Shown here one piece after another: positions 1 through 5,008 of a stretch of DNA of 8,100 bases; position 1 is the stretch's first letter; each line of letters starts with the position of its first letter. The notes under the pieces are model-generated. The model was not told the DNA's origin and made no database searches. It saw only the letters and a list, made by a program, of their open reading frames with translations. The stretch comes from an uncultured Collinsella sp. (lineage in GTDB: Bacteria; Actinomycetota; Coriobacteriia; Coriobacteriales; Coriobacteriaceae), in NCBI GenBank assembly GCA_958405565.1, contig CATYEN010000070.1:1-8100 (forward strand), given 5' to 3'. The position numbers were made by a program, and so were the translations under genes.

Positions 1-108
1 CACCAAAAGGTCTGCATAAATCTGCTTCAGCGTAGCTTCATCCTGCTCATCAAGCCAAGGTTCAATGTAATCAAGCACGATACGGTACCGATGCAGCTGA
101 TTCGACAT
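1..108 (-). CDS. Unidentified protein, N-terminal 36 residues only
   Basis: The frame opens at ATG 108 and runs off the left edge of the window. The start is supported by a strong Shine-Dalgarno (AAGGAG, 115-120) six bases upstream. The visible peptide begins MSNQLHRYRIVLDYIEPW and continues with an acidic, probably helical stretch (LDEQDEATLKQIYADLL). No signal peptide or membrane segment is visible. It lies 75 bp downstream of the prmC stop on the same strand, and several short inverted repeats in that gap suggest its own promoter. I do not recognise the family and 36 residues are too few to assign a function. That it is a real gene is fairly secure from the ribosome binding site and the protein-like composition. 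Confidence 0.65.
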   Translation of the reverse strand, partial: MSNQLHRYRIVLDYIEPWLDEQDEATLKQIYADLLV

Positions 109-117
109 ACCTTTCTC

Positions 118-163
118 CTTCTATAGTAGAAGTTTTACGGTATATTGCAAGGACAAACTTGCA
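118..163 (-). promoter_or_regulatory. Candidate promoter/operator region for the leftmost gene
   Basis: Read on the minus strand, TTGCAA (145-150) lies 16 bp before TACTAT (123-128), a plausible -35/-10 pair. However, the implied start would fall inside the Shine-Dalgarno, so a promoter slightly upstream (TTGTGC to TATACC) is an alternative. Two exact inverted repeats lie here: TGCAAG/CTTGCA (146-151 and 158-163, 6-nt loop) and CTTCTA/TAGAAG (118-132, 3-nt centre, overlapping the -10). A third weak one (ACAAAT/ATTTGT) is at 163-178. They could be operator half-sites or weak hairpins ending prmC transcription; none is followed by a clear T-tract. Confidence 0.35.
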
Positions 164-183
164 CAAATGTCTATTTGTTCAGC

Positions 184-1434
184 TTAAATACGCTGTTTGG
201 GCTCGGTGACGATGGCTCGGACGATACGGGGACGATCGGTGAGGTCGCGGACGATGCGCACGTCCGACAGACCCGCTTGACGACAGAGCTCGGCCGCAGC
301 GTCGAGCGCGCCCTCGTAGAGCTCGCAGGCAAAGAGGCCGCCGGCGCGCAACATGTAGGGCGCCGCGTTGAGCAGGCGGCGGAAGATATCGAGGCCGTCG
401 GCACCGCCCTCGAGCGCCAGATCGGGCTCGAAGTCCTTGACCTCGTGCGGCAGCGAGCGCATGACATCGGTGGGGATGTAGGGCGGGTTGGAGACGAGTA
501 CGTCAAAGGTGCCCCACTCTTCACGGGGAATGGAGCTCACCAGGTTTGTGAGACTGAAGGCGACCTCATCGGACGTGAGCCCGAGCGCGTCGCGGTTTTT
601 GGTGGCCAGGTCGATGGCGCGCGGCTCGATATCGGTAGCAGTGCAGGTGACGTGGCTGCGACGCTCCCAGGCGATCGAGAGCGAGATACAGCCCGTGCCG
701 CAGCCGACCTCGAGAACGCGGGCAGTGCGGGGCTCGGCTGGGGCAGGCGCAGCGGCATCCTGAGCTGAAACCGTCTCCTGGTCGGCACCCTCGATGGCGA
801 TGTCGTATTCGTCGAGCTCGGGCTCGGCGGCTTCCGCGGCTTCGGCTTCTGCTGCTTGCGCGGCGGCCTCCTCGGCCTCGCGATCGGCCAGCTCCTCGGC
901 ATAGGCACGGCTGCCCAGTACGTCTCCGCCTAGCGCCGCCTCATCGGCAGCCGTCAGGTTGGCGGCACGGCGCTCGGCGGTCGCGCGTTCGTCTGCCAGC
1001 GCGGCCTCGGCCTTGCGTGCCTCCTCGATCGCATCGTTCCAAGGCAGCTCAACACGCTGACGGGCAGCAACCTCGGGGCTCAGCACCTCGGCATCCAGAT
1101 AATTGAGGACTTCCTCGACGAGCATTTCGGTCTCGGGACGCGGGATGAGCACACCGGGGGCGCACGCGACGTCGATCATGCGAAACTGCGTGCTGCCGGT
1201 GATGTACTGCAGCGGCTCGCCTTTGGCGCGACGAACGACGGCCGCGTGCATGGTCTCGAGCTGGGCCGCGTTAAGCGTCTCGTCCATGCGCATATACAAG
1301 TCGATACGCGCCAGGCCCGTGGCCGCGCACAGCAGCCACTCGGCAGAAAGACGGGGATGCTCCTCGCCGCGCTCGGCCAGGTACTCCTTGGTCCACTCGA
1401 GACAACGCTTGATGGTCCAGATCTCGTTTGCCAT
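184..1434 (-). CDS. prmC: PrmC, peptide chain release factor N5-glutamine methyltransferase, with large insertion
   Basis: PrmC uses S-adenosylmethionine to methylate the glutamine of the GGQ motif of release factors, raising termination efficiency in the cytoplasm. The 416-residue product shows the family order: helical N-terminal substrate domain (1-70), GEPLQYITG (72-80), VLIPRPETE (95-103), SAM-binding motif VLEVGCGTGCISLSIA (240-255), catalytic NPPYIP (316-321), and the family-typical EPDLALEGGADGLD (336-349). The start at ATG 1434 is chosen because GGGGAGG lies just upstream; an open frame runs 25 codons further without a comparable site. Usual PrmC length is about 280 residues; the excess is an Ala/Glu-rich insertion at about 118-236. 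Its likely substrate, RF1, is encoded upstream on the same strand, but 727 bp away and behind a terminator, so prmC probably uses its own promoter. Identity is secure; the insertion's role is unknown. Confidence 0.95.
   Translation of the reverse strand: MANEIWTIKRCLEWTKEYLAERGEEHPRLSAEWLLCAATGLARIDLYMRMDETLNAAQLETMHAAVVRRAKGEPLQYITGSTQFRMIDVACAPGVLIPRPETEMLVEEVLNYLDAEVLSPEVAARQRVELPWNDAIEEARKAEAALADERATAERRAANLTAADEAALGGDVLGSRAYAEELADREAEEAAAQAAEAEAAEAAEPELDEYDIAIEGADQETVSAQDAAAPAPAEPRTARVLEVGCGTGCISLSIAWERRSHVTCTATDIEPRAIDLATKNRDALGLTSDEVAFSLTNLVSSIPREEWGTFDVLVSNPPYIPTDVMRSLPHEVKDFEPDLALEGGADGLDIFRRLLNAAPYMLRAGGLFACELYEGALDAAAELCRQAGLSDVRIVRDLTDRPRIVRAIVTEPKQRI
727..1083 (-). other. Low-complexity Ala/Glu-rich insertion inside PrmC (residues ~118-236)
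   Basis: Between the PETE motif and the SAM-binding glycine motif, where typical PrmC proteins have roughly 15-20 residues, this one has about 119 more. By my count about a third is Ala and a fifth Glu. Residues 133-205 look like a long charged helix or coiled coil (for example REAEEAAAQAAEAEAAEAAE, 185-204). An acidic patch (ELDEYDIAIE) and a Pro/Ala linker (AAAPAPAEP, 227-235) follow. The frame is open throughout and both flanking domains are intact, so this is an in-frame insertion and not a frameshift artefact. It may be an expanded hinge; no known domain is recognised. Confidence 0.8.
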
Positions 1435-1482
1435 GGGGTCCTCCCCTCTTAAGCGCCAGGCGGCGCGCGAATGTCGGAGCAG

Positions 1483-1509
1483 ATTGTACGCGAGGCCAGC
1501 GCTTGGCAA
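1483..1509 (-). promoter_or_regulatory. Candidate prmC promoter
   Basis: On the minus strand TTGCCA (1504-1509, one mismatch to TTGACA) is followed after 15 bp by TACAAT (1483-1488, one mismatch to TATAAT). The predicted start near 1476 gives a leader of about 40 nt containing the GGGGAGG ribosome binding site of prmC. The spacer is shorter than the usual 17 bp. A near-palindrome GATTATCGAGAATC lies just upstream at 1525-1538 and could be an operator. A separate promoter is expected because a terminator stands between prfA and prmC. Confidence 0.5.
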
Positions 1510-1573
1510 GGGACGATTGAAGGCGATTATCGAGAATCAGCCCAGAATTTTGCTTGGAGCCTGCCTAGAGTGT

Positions 1574-1681
1574 TCATTCGTCGATGTCTAAATCTGCATC
1601 CGTCAAGCTTTTGGCAAGGTTGCCCCAAAACTGACCAATATCTAACCAAACGCTTGCCACATCACTTGACGCGCGACGCAT
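1574..1681 (-). CDS. Possible small ORF or gene remnant, 35 aa
   Basis: An open frame from ATG 1681 to TGA 1574 encodes MRRASSDVASVWLDIGQF (1-18) followed by WGNLAKSLTDADLDIDE. The composition looks protein-like, with an amphipathic middle and an acidic tail. The same frame stays open upstream to about 1754 (…QKIVREVAVHFL-MRRASS), and a GTG 12 bp before the ATG has a weak GAGAAG site, so the true N-terminus is unclear. A 13-residue ORF (ATG 1722, MLKKSSEKSQCIF) ends in a TGATG that overlaps this ATG, an arrangement used for translational coupling. No strong Shine-Dalgarno is present. It lies in an AT-rich patch unlike its neighbours. It may be the tail of a decayed gene, a small protein or chance. 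I do not recognise a family. Confidence 0.25.
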   Translation of the reverse strand: MRRASSDVASVWLDIGQFWGNLAKSLTDADLDIDE

Positions 1682-1718
1682 CAAAAAATGCACTGCGACT
1701 TCTCGGACGATTTTTTGA
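1681..1718. repeat. Perfect 9-bp inverted repeat with 20-bp centre
   Basis: TCAAAAAAT at 1681-1689 is the exact reverse complement of ATTTTTTGA at 1710-1718. The arms are pure AT except for the outer C/G pair, while the 20-bp centre is GC-rich. It lies in the AT-rich patch between prfA and prmC and coincides with the 13-codon ORF that overlaps the 35-aa ORF. It could be a protein binding site or a weak stem; nothing in the sequence decides. Confidence 0.4.
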
Positions 1719-1826
1719 GCATTATTTTTTTGCTGTAGGCCAACGCTTTAATCAGGTTTTAGCAGGAAAACAATTCATTTGCTGCCAAATCAAACCAAAT
1801 AAACTCAAACAGCAATTTACCCACAG

Positions 1827-1985
1827 TAGTCATTTAAGAGCGTCCCCAATGGCTACTCAAGGAGTGTCCCAAACTGCCGGCAGAAAAGGAACGTCCCTAA
1901 CTGCCGCATGGACCAAGGCAACGCCACGGGTTGAGCATAAGAACGTCCCCAATGACTACCCAGAAAAGGAGCGTCCCTAAGTGCC
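1827..1985. repeat. Cluster of short palindromic-family repeat units
   Basis: Five related units share a core close to AAGRRCGTCCCYAA followed by TGCC or a TGRCTAC arm: 1835-1856, 1859-1880, 1886-1907, 1938-1959 and 1966-1985. The 25-mers at 1881-1905 and 1961-1985 differ at only two positions and are exactly 80 bp apart. The first unit also forms an inverted repeat, GTAGTCATT (1826-1834) against AATGGCTAC (1848-1856), one mismatch. The right half of the palindrome at 3438-3493 is a close copy of 1827-1856. This resembles a dispersed REP-like intergenic family; open frames crossing it on either strand are not believable genes. Confidence 0.75.
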
Positions 1986-1996
1986 AACCAAGGAAA

Positions 1997-2086
1997 CGTC
2001 GATGTTTTGGCAATGCCAGCGAGCGGGTCGCATTTGAGGCAAGGTGACGTGAAACGAAAGGGCGCTGACCTTCTGGTCGCGCCCTT
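1997..2086 (-). repeat. Composite intergenic repeat, copy A (29-bp block plus hairpin)
   Basis: Positions 1997-2025 are identical to 8014-8042 over 29 bp. Beyond a diverged spacer, 2040-2054 matches 8057-8071 at 12 of 15 positions, and both copies end in a hairpin with a GACC-TTCT-GGTC core on the plus strand. Each copy adjoins units of the short palindromic family on the side away from the hairpin. Both copies have the same orientation, with the hairpin nearer the upstream minus-strand gene. The length, shared modules and intergenic position suggest a non-coding repeat family with a terminator built in. Confidence 0.75.
2051..2086 (-). terminator. Likely Rho-independent terminator downstream of prfA
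   Basis: Read on the minus strand, an AAGGGCGC-GACC arm, an AGAA loop and a GGTC-A-GCGCCCTT arm form a 12-bp stem with one bulged base (2058-2086), followed by TCGTTTC. The T-tract is interrupted, so termination may be incomplete. It lies about 75 bp past the prfA stop and would separate prfA from prmC transcription. Confidence 0.6.
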
Positions 2087-2134
2087 GAAGTTGAACGTCA
2101 GATTGTCCAAATGCGGCCCGTGCAGCGTCGAGTC

Positions 2135-2161
2135 GTTACGCGGTTTGTAAAACCGCGTAAC
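2135..2161 (-). other. Perfect 12-bp stem-loop immediately after prfA stop
   Basis: GTTACGCGGTTT (2135-2146) and AAACCGCGTAAC (2150-2161) are exact reverse complements separated by only three bases. The stem starts directly after the prfA stop codon (2162-2164). No T-tract follows on either strand, so it is not a canonical terminator. It may stabilise the prfA 3' end against exonucleases, or assist the hairpin 50 bp further on. Confidence 0.6.
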
Positions 2162-3229
2162 CTACACAGCCTGTGCCAGCTTCTCGGCTCGCTCGGCGGC
2201 GGCGAGCGCCTCGATGACGGTGCCGAGCTGGTCGCCCAGGAGGACGCCATTGTAGGTGGAGTTGAAACCGATGCGGTGATCGGTCACGCGGTCCTGGGGC
2301 TGGTTGTAGGTACGGATCTTCTCGGAACGGTTGCCGTGGCCGATCTGGCTCTGGCGCTCGGCACCAAGCTCTGCCTGCTGCTTCTCGAGTTCCATCTCGT
2401 ACAGACGGGCGCGCAGCATCTGCATGCAGACCTCGCGATTCTGAATCTGGGAGCGCTGCTCCTGCGACTGCACCACGGTGTTGGTGGGCAGGTGGGTGAT
2501 GCGCACGGCGGAGTAGGTGGTGTTAACGCACTGACCGCCAGGGCCCGAAGCGCAGTAAGTGTCGATGCGCAGGTCAGACTGGTTGATCTGGACGTCGATC
2601 TCCTCGGCCTCGGGAAGCACGGCGACGGTTGCCGTGGAGGTCTGGATACGGCCCTGGGACTCGGTCTTGGGAACGCGCTGGACACGGTGTACGCCGGACT
2701 CAAACTTCATGACGGAGTAGACGCGGTCGCCCTCGACCTTGAACTCGATGGACTTAAAGCCGCCGGCCTCGCTGGGGCTGGAATCGAGCACGGTGGTCTT
2801 CCAGCCACGCGACTCGCAAAAGCGCTGATACATCTTGTACAGGTCGCCGGCGAAGATGGCCGCCTCGTCGCCACCGGCGGCGGAGCGAATCTCGACGATG
2901 GTGTTCTTGTCGTCGTTGGGGTCGCTCGGGATGAGCATGTACTTAATGTCTTCCTCGAGCTGGGGAAGCTTGGCCTCGTTTTCGGAGATGTCCATCTGGA
3001 GCATCTCCTTCTCATCGGCATCGGTAGTATCGTGGAGCATTTCCTTGGCAGCCTCGATGTCATCGAGCGCGCCGATGTACTCGCGCGAGGCGGCGATGAG
3101 GTCGGACTGGTGCGCGTACTCCTTGTTGAGACGCGTGAACTCCTTGATGTCGGAGGCAACGGCCGGGTCGGAAAGCTTCTTCTCGAGCTCCTCATAGGCC
3201 TTGATGATCTTTTCGAGCTTGTCGCGCAT
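2162..3229 (-). CDS. prfA: Peptide chain release factor 1 (RF1)
   Basis: RF1 recognises UAA and UAG in the ribosomal A site and triggers peptide release. The 355-residue product is full length for the family. It has an N-terminal coiled-coil region (1-100), the conserved AAGGDEAAIFAGDLY (117-131), the tripeptide anticodon PKT (187-189) within HRVQRVPKTESQGR, and GGQ (231-233) in the peptidyl-transferase loop. PxT identifies RF1, since RF2 carries SPF. PKT replaces the commoner PAT/PVT, and GGQC…NTTYS replaces the common GGQHVN.T.S; both are still compatible with function. ATG 3229 has AAAGGAG seven bases upstream. GGQ is the expected PrmC target, and prmC lies downstream on the same strand. 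I find no convincing promoter in the repeat-bearing upstream gap. Confidence 0.97.
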   Translation of the reverse strand: MRDKLEKIIKAYEELEKKLSDPAVASDIKEFTRLNKEYAHQSDLIAASREYIGALDDIEAAKEMLHDTTDADEKEMLQMDISENEAKLPQLEEDIKYMLIPSDPNDDKNTIVEIRSAAGGDEAAIFAGDLYKMYQRFCESRGWKTTVLDSSPSEAGGFKSIEFKVEGDRVYSVMKFESGVHRVQRVPKTESQGRIQTSTATVAVLPEAEEIDVQINQSDLRIDTYCASGPGGQCVNTTYSAVRITHLPTNTVVQSQEQRSQIQNREVCMQMLRARLYEMELEKQQAELGAERQSQIGHGNRSEKIRTYNQPQDRVTDHRIGFNSTYNGVLLGDQLGTVIEALAAAERAEKLAQAV

Positions 3230-3351
3230 GGCGGGACTCCTTTATATGCGTGAAGGTGAAAATCGGCAGAATTGATGGGGCGCATGGCGCCACTGCGGGG
3301 GTAAGCCCGGCTAGAACATGTCGATCTTCAGATACATGCGCATCCCTTCGC

Positions 3352-3384
3352 GTATGGGGTACTTAGTTGCGGTCTAACCCATAC
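3352..3384 (-). other. Inverted repeat in the prfA upstream region
   Basis: GTATGGGGTA (3352-3361) pairs with TAACCCATAC (3375-3384), 10-bp arms with one mismatch and a 13-base loop. It is about 125 bp upstream of the prfA start. Nearby are two smaller perfect hairpins, GCAGG-CAAA-CCTGC (3397-3410) and GGCGC-ATG-GCGCC (3279-3291), and an 11-codon-or-less ORF (MRMYLKIDMF, about 3309-3341) with a weak AAGGG site. Together they could make a structured leader, but no known riboswitch or protein-binding leader is recognised. Confidence 0.35.
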
Positions 3385-3437
3385 ATGATAGCGTGCGCAG
3401 GCAAACCTGCATATAACCCGCACGGAATGAGTGGACG

Positions 3438-3493
3438 TAGCCGTTGGGTACGTTCCTTAACGACTAGTCGTTTAAGAGCGTCCCCAACGGCTA
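3438..3493. repeat. 56-bp near-perfect palindrome (REP-like element)
   Basis: The outer arms TAGCCGTTGGG (3438-3448) and CCCAACGGCTA (3483-3493) are exact reverse complements. The centre AACGACTAGTCGTT (3459-3472) is a perfect 14-bp palindrome on the same axis. The intermediate 10-bp segments pair at 6 of 10 positions, so 24 of 28 possible pairs match. Each half is a copy of the unit seen at 1827-1856. It lies between the M20 peptidase gene and prfA, and appears to be two inverted copies of the repeat unit. Confidence 0.75.
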
Positions 3494-3517
3494 ACAAAGG
3501 GACTGTCGCTTTGTCAG
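3491..3517 (-). terminator. Hairpin just after the M20 peptidase stop, possible weak terminator
   Basis: On the minus-strand RNA, CUGACAAAG pairs with CUUUGUUAG over 9 bp with one G-U pair and a 9-nt loop. The same position is an A-C mismatch in plus-strand RNA, which favours minus-strand function. The stem begins three bases after the stop codon. No run of T follows, and the distal arm runs into the palindrome at 3438-3493. It may be a weak terminator or a 3'-end stabiliser. Confidence 0.35.
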
Positions 3518-3520
3518 ATT

Positions 3521-4936
3521 CTAGAGCGTGTGGAGTAGGGCGATGAGAAAGCGTACGCCCTGGAGGTAGGCGCGGCGGGTGATGCGCTCGTTGGTGCCGT
3601 GGACGCCGCGGTCGCACTCGTCATCGTCGACCACAAACGCCGAAAAACGAATGCATTCGGAGCAAATGTGCTGGTAGTTGGCAGCGTCGGTCGCGCCGAT
3701 CACGGTCGAGGGGACAATCGCCAACGGCTCGGATGATCCGTTTTCCTCCGTCCCCTTTGGATCGCGGAAATAGCGGGCGGCGATGGAGCGAACCGCCTCG
3801 AGGCCGGGACCACCGATGCGCGGGGACGGCGAGGGCTCGGAGCTGCCGGGGCCCAGCTCCACTTCGACACGACCGGCAAGGTCCGCCCCGGCAACCGCCT
3901 CACGGCAGCGCGCCACAACGTCGGCCACGCTCGTGCCCTCGAGCATGCGGAAGTTAATGTTGGCCCACATATCCTGCGGCATTACGTTGGCGCCGGCGCT
4001 GCCTCCCTCGATCTGCGTGGGCGCGCAGGTGGTCGTCACCAGCGGATAGAGCTTTTTGCTGGCGAGGCACTCGCGCACGATGGCATCCCCGTTGGCGGCA
4101 ATCTCATCCGCCGTGTAGAGCCCCAGCTCGACAAGCTGCGCGGCAAGCAGATCGGTCACGCGCGTCGGCCACTCGATATCGCAGATTGCGGCGATGGCAC
4201 GGCTGAGCACCTCGAGCGACGTGCCGCCGTAGGGGTTAGACGAATGCCCGCCCGCGCTCTTCGTCTTGAGCACAATATCGGCGTAGCCCTTCTCGGCAAG
4301 GTCGGCATGCATAAGCCAGCCCTCGCCCGCGCCGTACTCGGCAGCCGAAACGATACGGTAGTCACCCTCGTCGATCAGGTATTCAAGTTCAATACCGCGC
4401 TCCTCGAGCACGCGACCGATCGCCCCCGCGCCGTACTGCGTGGTTTCCTCGTCCTGGCCAAAAGCCAGCAGCAGGGTGCGCTCGTGCTCCCAGCCGTGCG
4501 CCAACGCATACTCAACCGCCTCGAGAATACCTGCGACCTGGTCTTTCATATCGATAGCGCCGCGACCCCAAATGTAGGTGTCGTCCACCTGTCCGCTAAA
4601 GGGAGCATGCGTCCAGTCGGCCTCGGTGCCCGGCACCACGGGGACCACGTCCATGTGGCCCATGAGCATGACGGGTTTGAGGGCGGGGTCGGAACCGTCA
4701 AGCGTCACCAACAGCGAATGGTCGACAAGCTCGACCTCGCCCGCCGCGAACACGCGCGGCCAGGCCTGCTGCATATAGGCGCGCAGGTCGTCGAAGGGCT
4801 GCCAATCCACCGCCTCGGCATCCATGCTCGAAATGGTCGGAAACGACAGCACGCGGCCCAAGCGCTCGCACGCGCCGGCCTCGTCTATATCGGCAAAATC
4901 GTCCTCATGCGCAAAGAAGCGCCAAACCTCGGCCAT
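3521..4936 (-). CDS. M20 family metallopeptidase (carboxypeptidase CPS1/PM20D1-like)
   Basis: M20 enzymes are two-zinc peptidases that cleave small peptides or N-acyl amino acids to release free amino acids. The 471-residue product has the full set of motifs: GHMDVVPV with H94 and catalytic D96; WGRGAIDMKD with D129 as bridging metal ligand; GQDEE with catalytic E163 and ligand E164; D189 in LIDEG; dimerisation-domain GGHSS (229-233); GATDAANY (414-421); and ligand H446 in RGVHGTNE. Ligand numbers are assigned by family analogy. There is no signal peptide, so it is probably cytoplasmic. Start ATG 4936 has AAAGGATG close upstream. It lies downstream of an amino-acid ABC importer on the same strand but beyond a terminator-like hairpin, so co-expression may depend on read-through. 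Substrate is not determinable; dipeptidase or acyl-amino-acid hydrolase are both possible. Confidence 0.9.
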   Translation of the reverse strand: MAEVWRFFAHEDDFADIDEAGACERLGRVLSFPTISSMDAEAVDWQPFDDLRAYMQQAWPRVFAAGEVELVDHSLLVTLDGSDPALKPVMLMGHMDVVPVVPGTEADWTHAPFSGQVDDTYIWGRGAIDMKDQVAGILEAVEYALAHGWEHERTLLLAFGQDEETTQYGAGAIGRVLEERGIELEYLIDEGDYRIVSAAEYGAGEGWLMHADLAEKGYADIVLKTKSAGGHSSNPYGGTSLEVLSRAIAAICDIEWPTRVTDLLAAQLVELGLYTADEIAANGDAIVRECLASKKLYPLVTTTCAPTQIEGGSAGANVMPQDMWANINFRMLEGTSVADVVARCREAVAGADLAGRVEVELGPGSSEPSPSPRIGGPGLEAVRSIAARYFRDPKGTEENGSSEPLAIVPSTVIGATDAANYQHICSECIRFSAFVVDDDECDRGVHGTNERITRRAYLQGVRFLIALLHTL

Positions 4937-4957
4937 GACATCCTTTCGATTGTGACG

Positions 4958-4983
4958 ACAAAGGCCGCCCCACGGGAGCGGCC
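4958..4983 (-). terminator. Rho-independent terminator after the ABC operon
   Basis: On the minus strand GGCCGCTCC pairs with GGGGCGGCC around a three-base loop (9 bp, one T-G pair; 4963-4983), followed by TTTGT. It lies between the ATPase stop (5009) and the M20 start (4936), leaving only 26 bp before the M20 start codon. The stem is strong but the T-tract is short, so read-through is plausible. Confidence 0.65.
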
Positions 4984-5008
4984 CTGCAACGTAAGCGTTT
5001 GCGGTCGG

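Noticed and set aside
184..1434. Frameshift or fusion explanation for the long PrmC
   Set aside because: The reading frame is continuous, both conserved halves are in the same frame, and the inserted segment matches no second domain that I can recognise.
1601..1617. Resemblance of 1601-1617 to the start of the 29-bp repeat (1997-2013), 14 of 17 positions
   Set aside because: It is short, lies inside the possible small ORF and lacks the other modules of the element, so chance is as good an explanation.
1471..1980. 169-codon plus-strand open frame in the prfA-prmC gap
   Set aside because: It crosses the repeat cluster and the candidate prmC promoter; its second half is translated repeat units and there is no ribosome binding site.
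1827..1985. CRISPR-like array
   Set aside because: Units vary in sequence, spacing and form, there are no uniform spacers, and no cas gene is present.
1853..2110. 85-codon minus-strand open frame (and the similar one at 7834-8067)
   Set aside because: Both translate the shared composite repeat, giving the same LAGIAKTST string. The similarity comes from the DNA repeat and not from a protein family; the second also overlaps the substrate-binding protein gene.
2111..3253. 380-codon plus-strand open frame opposite prfA
   Set aside because: It is antisense to an intact RF1 gene, with low-complexity Leu/Gly/Asp/Val composition and no start signal.
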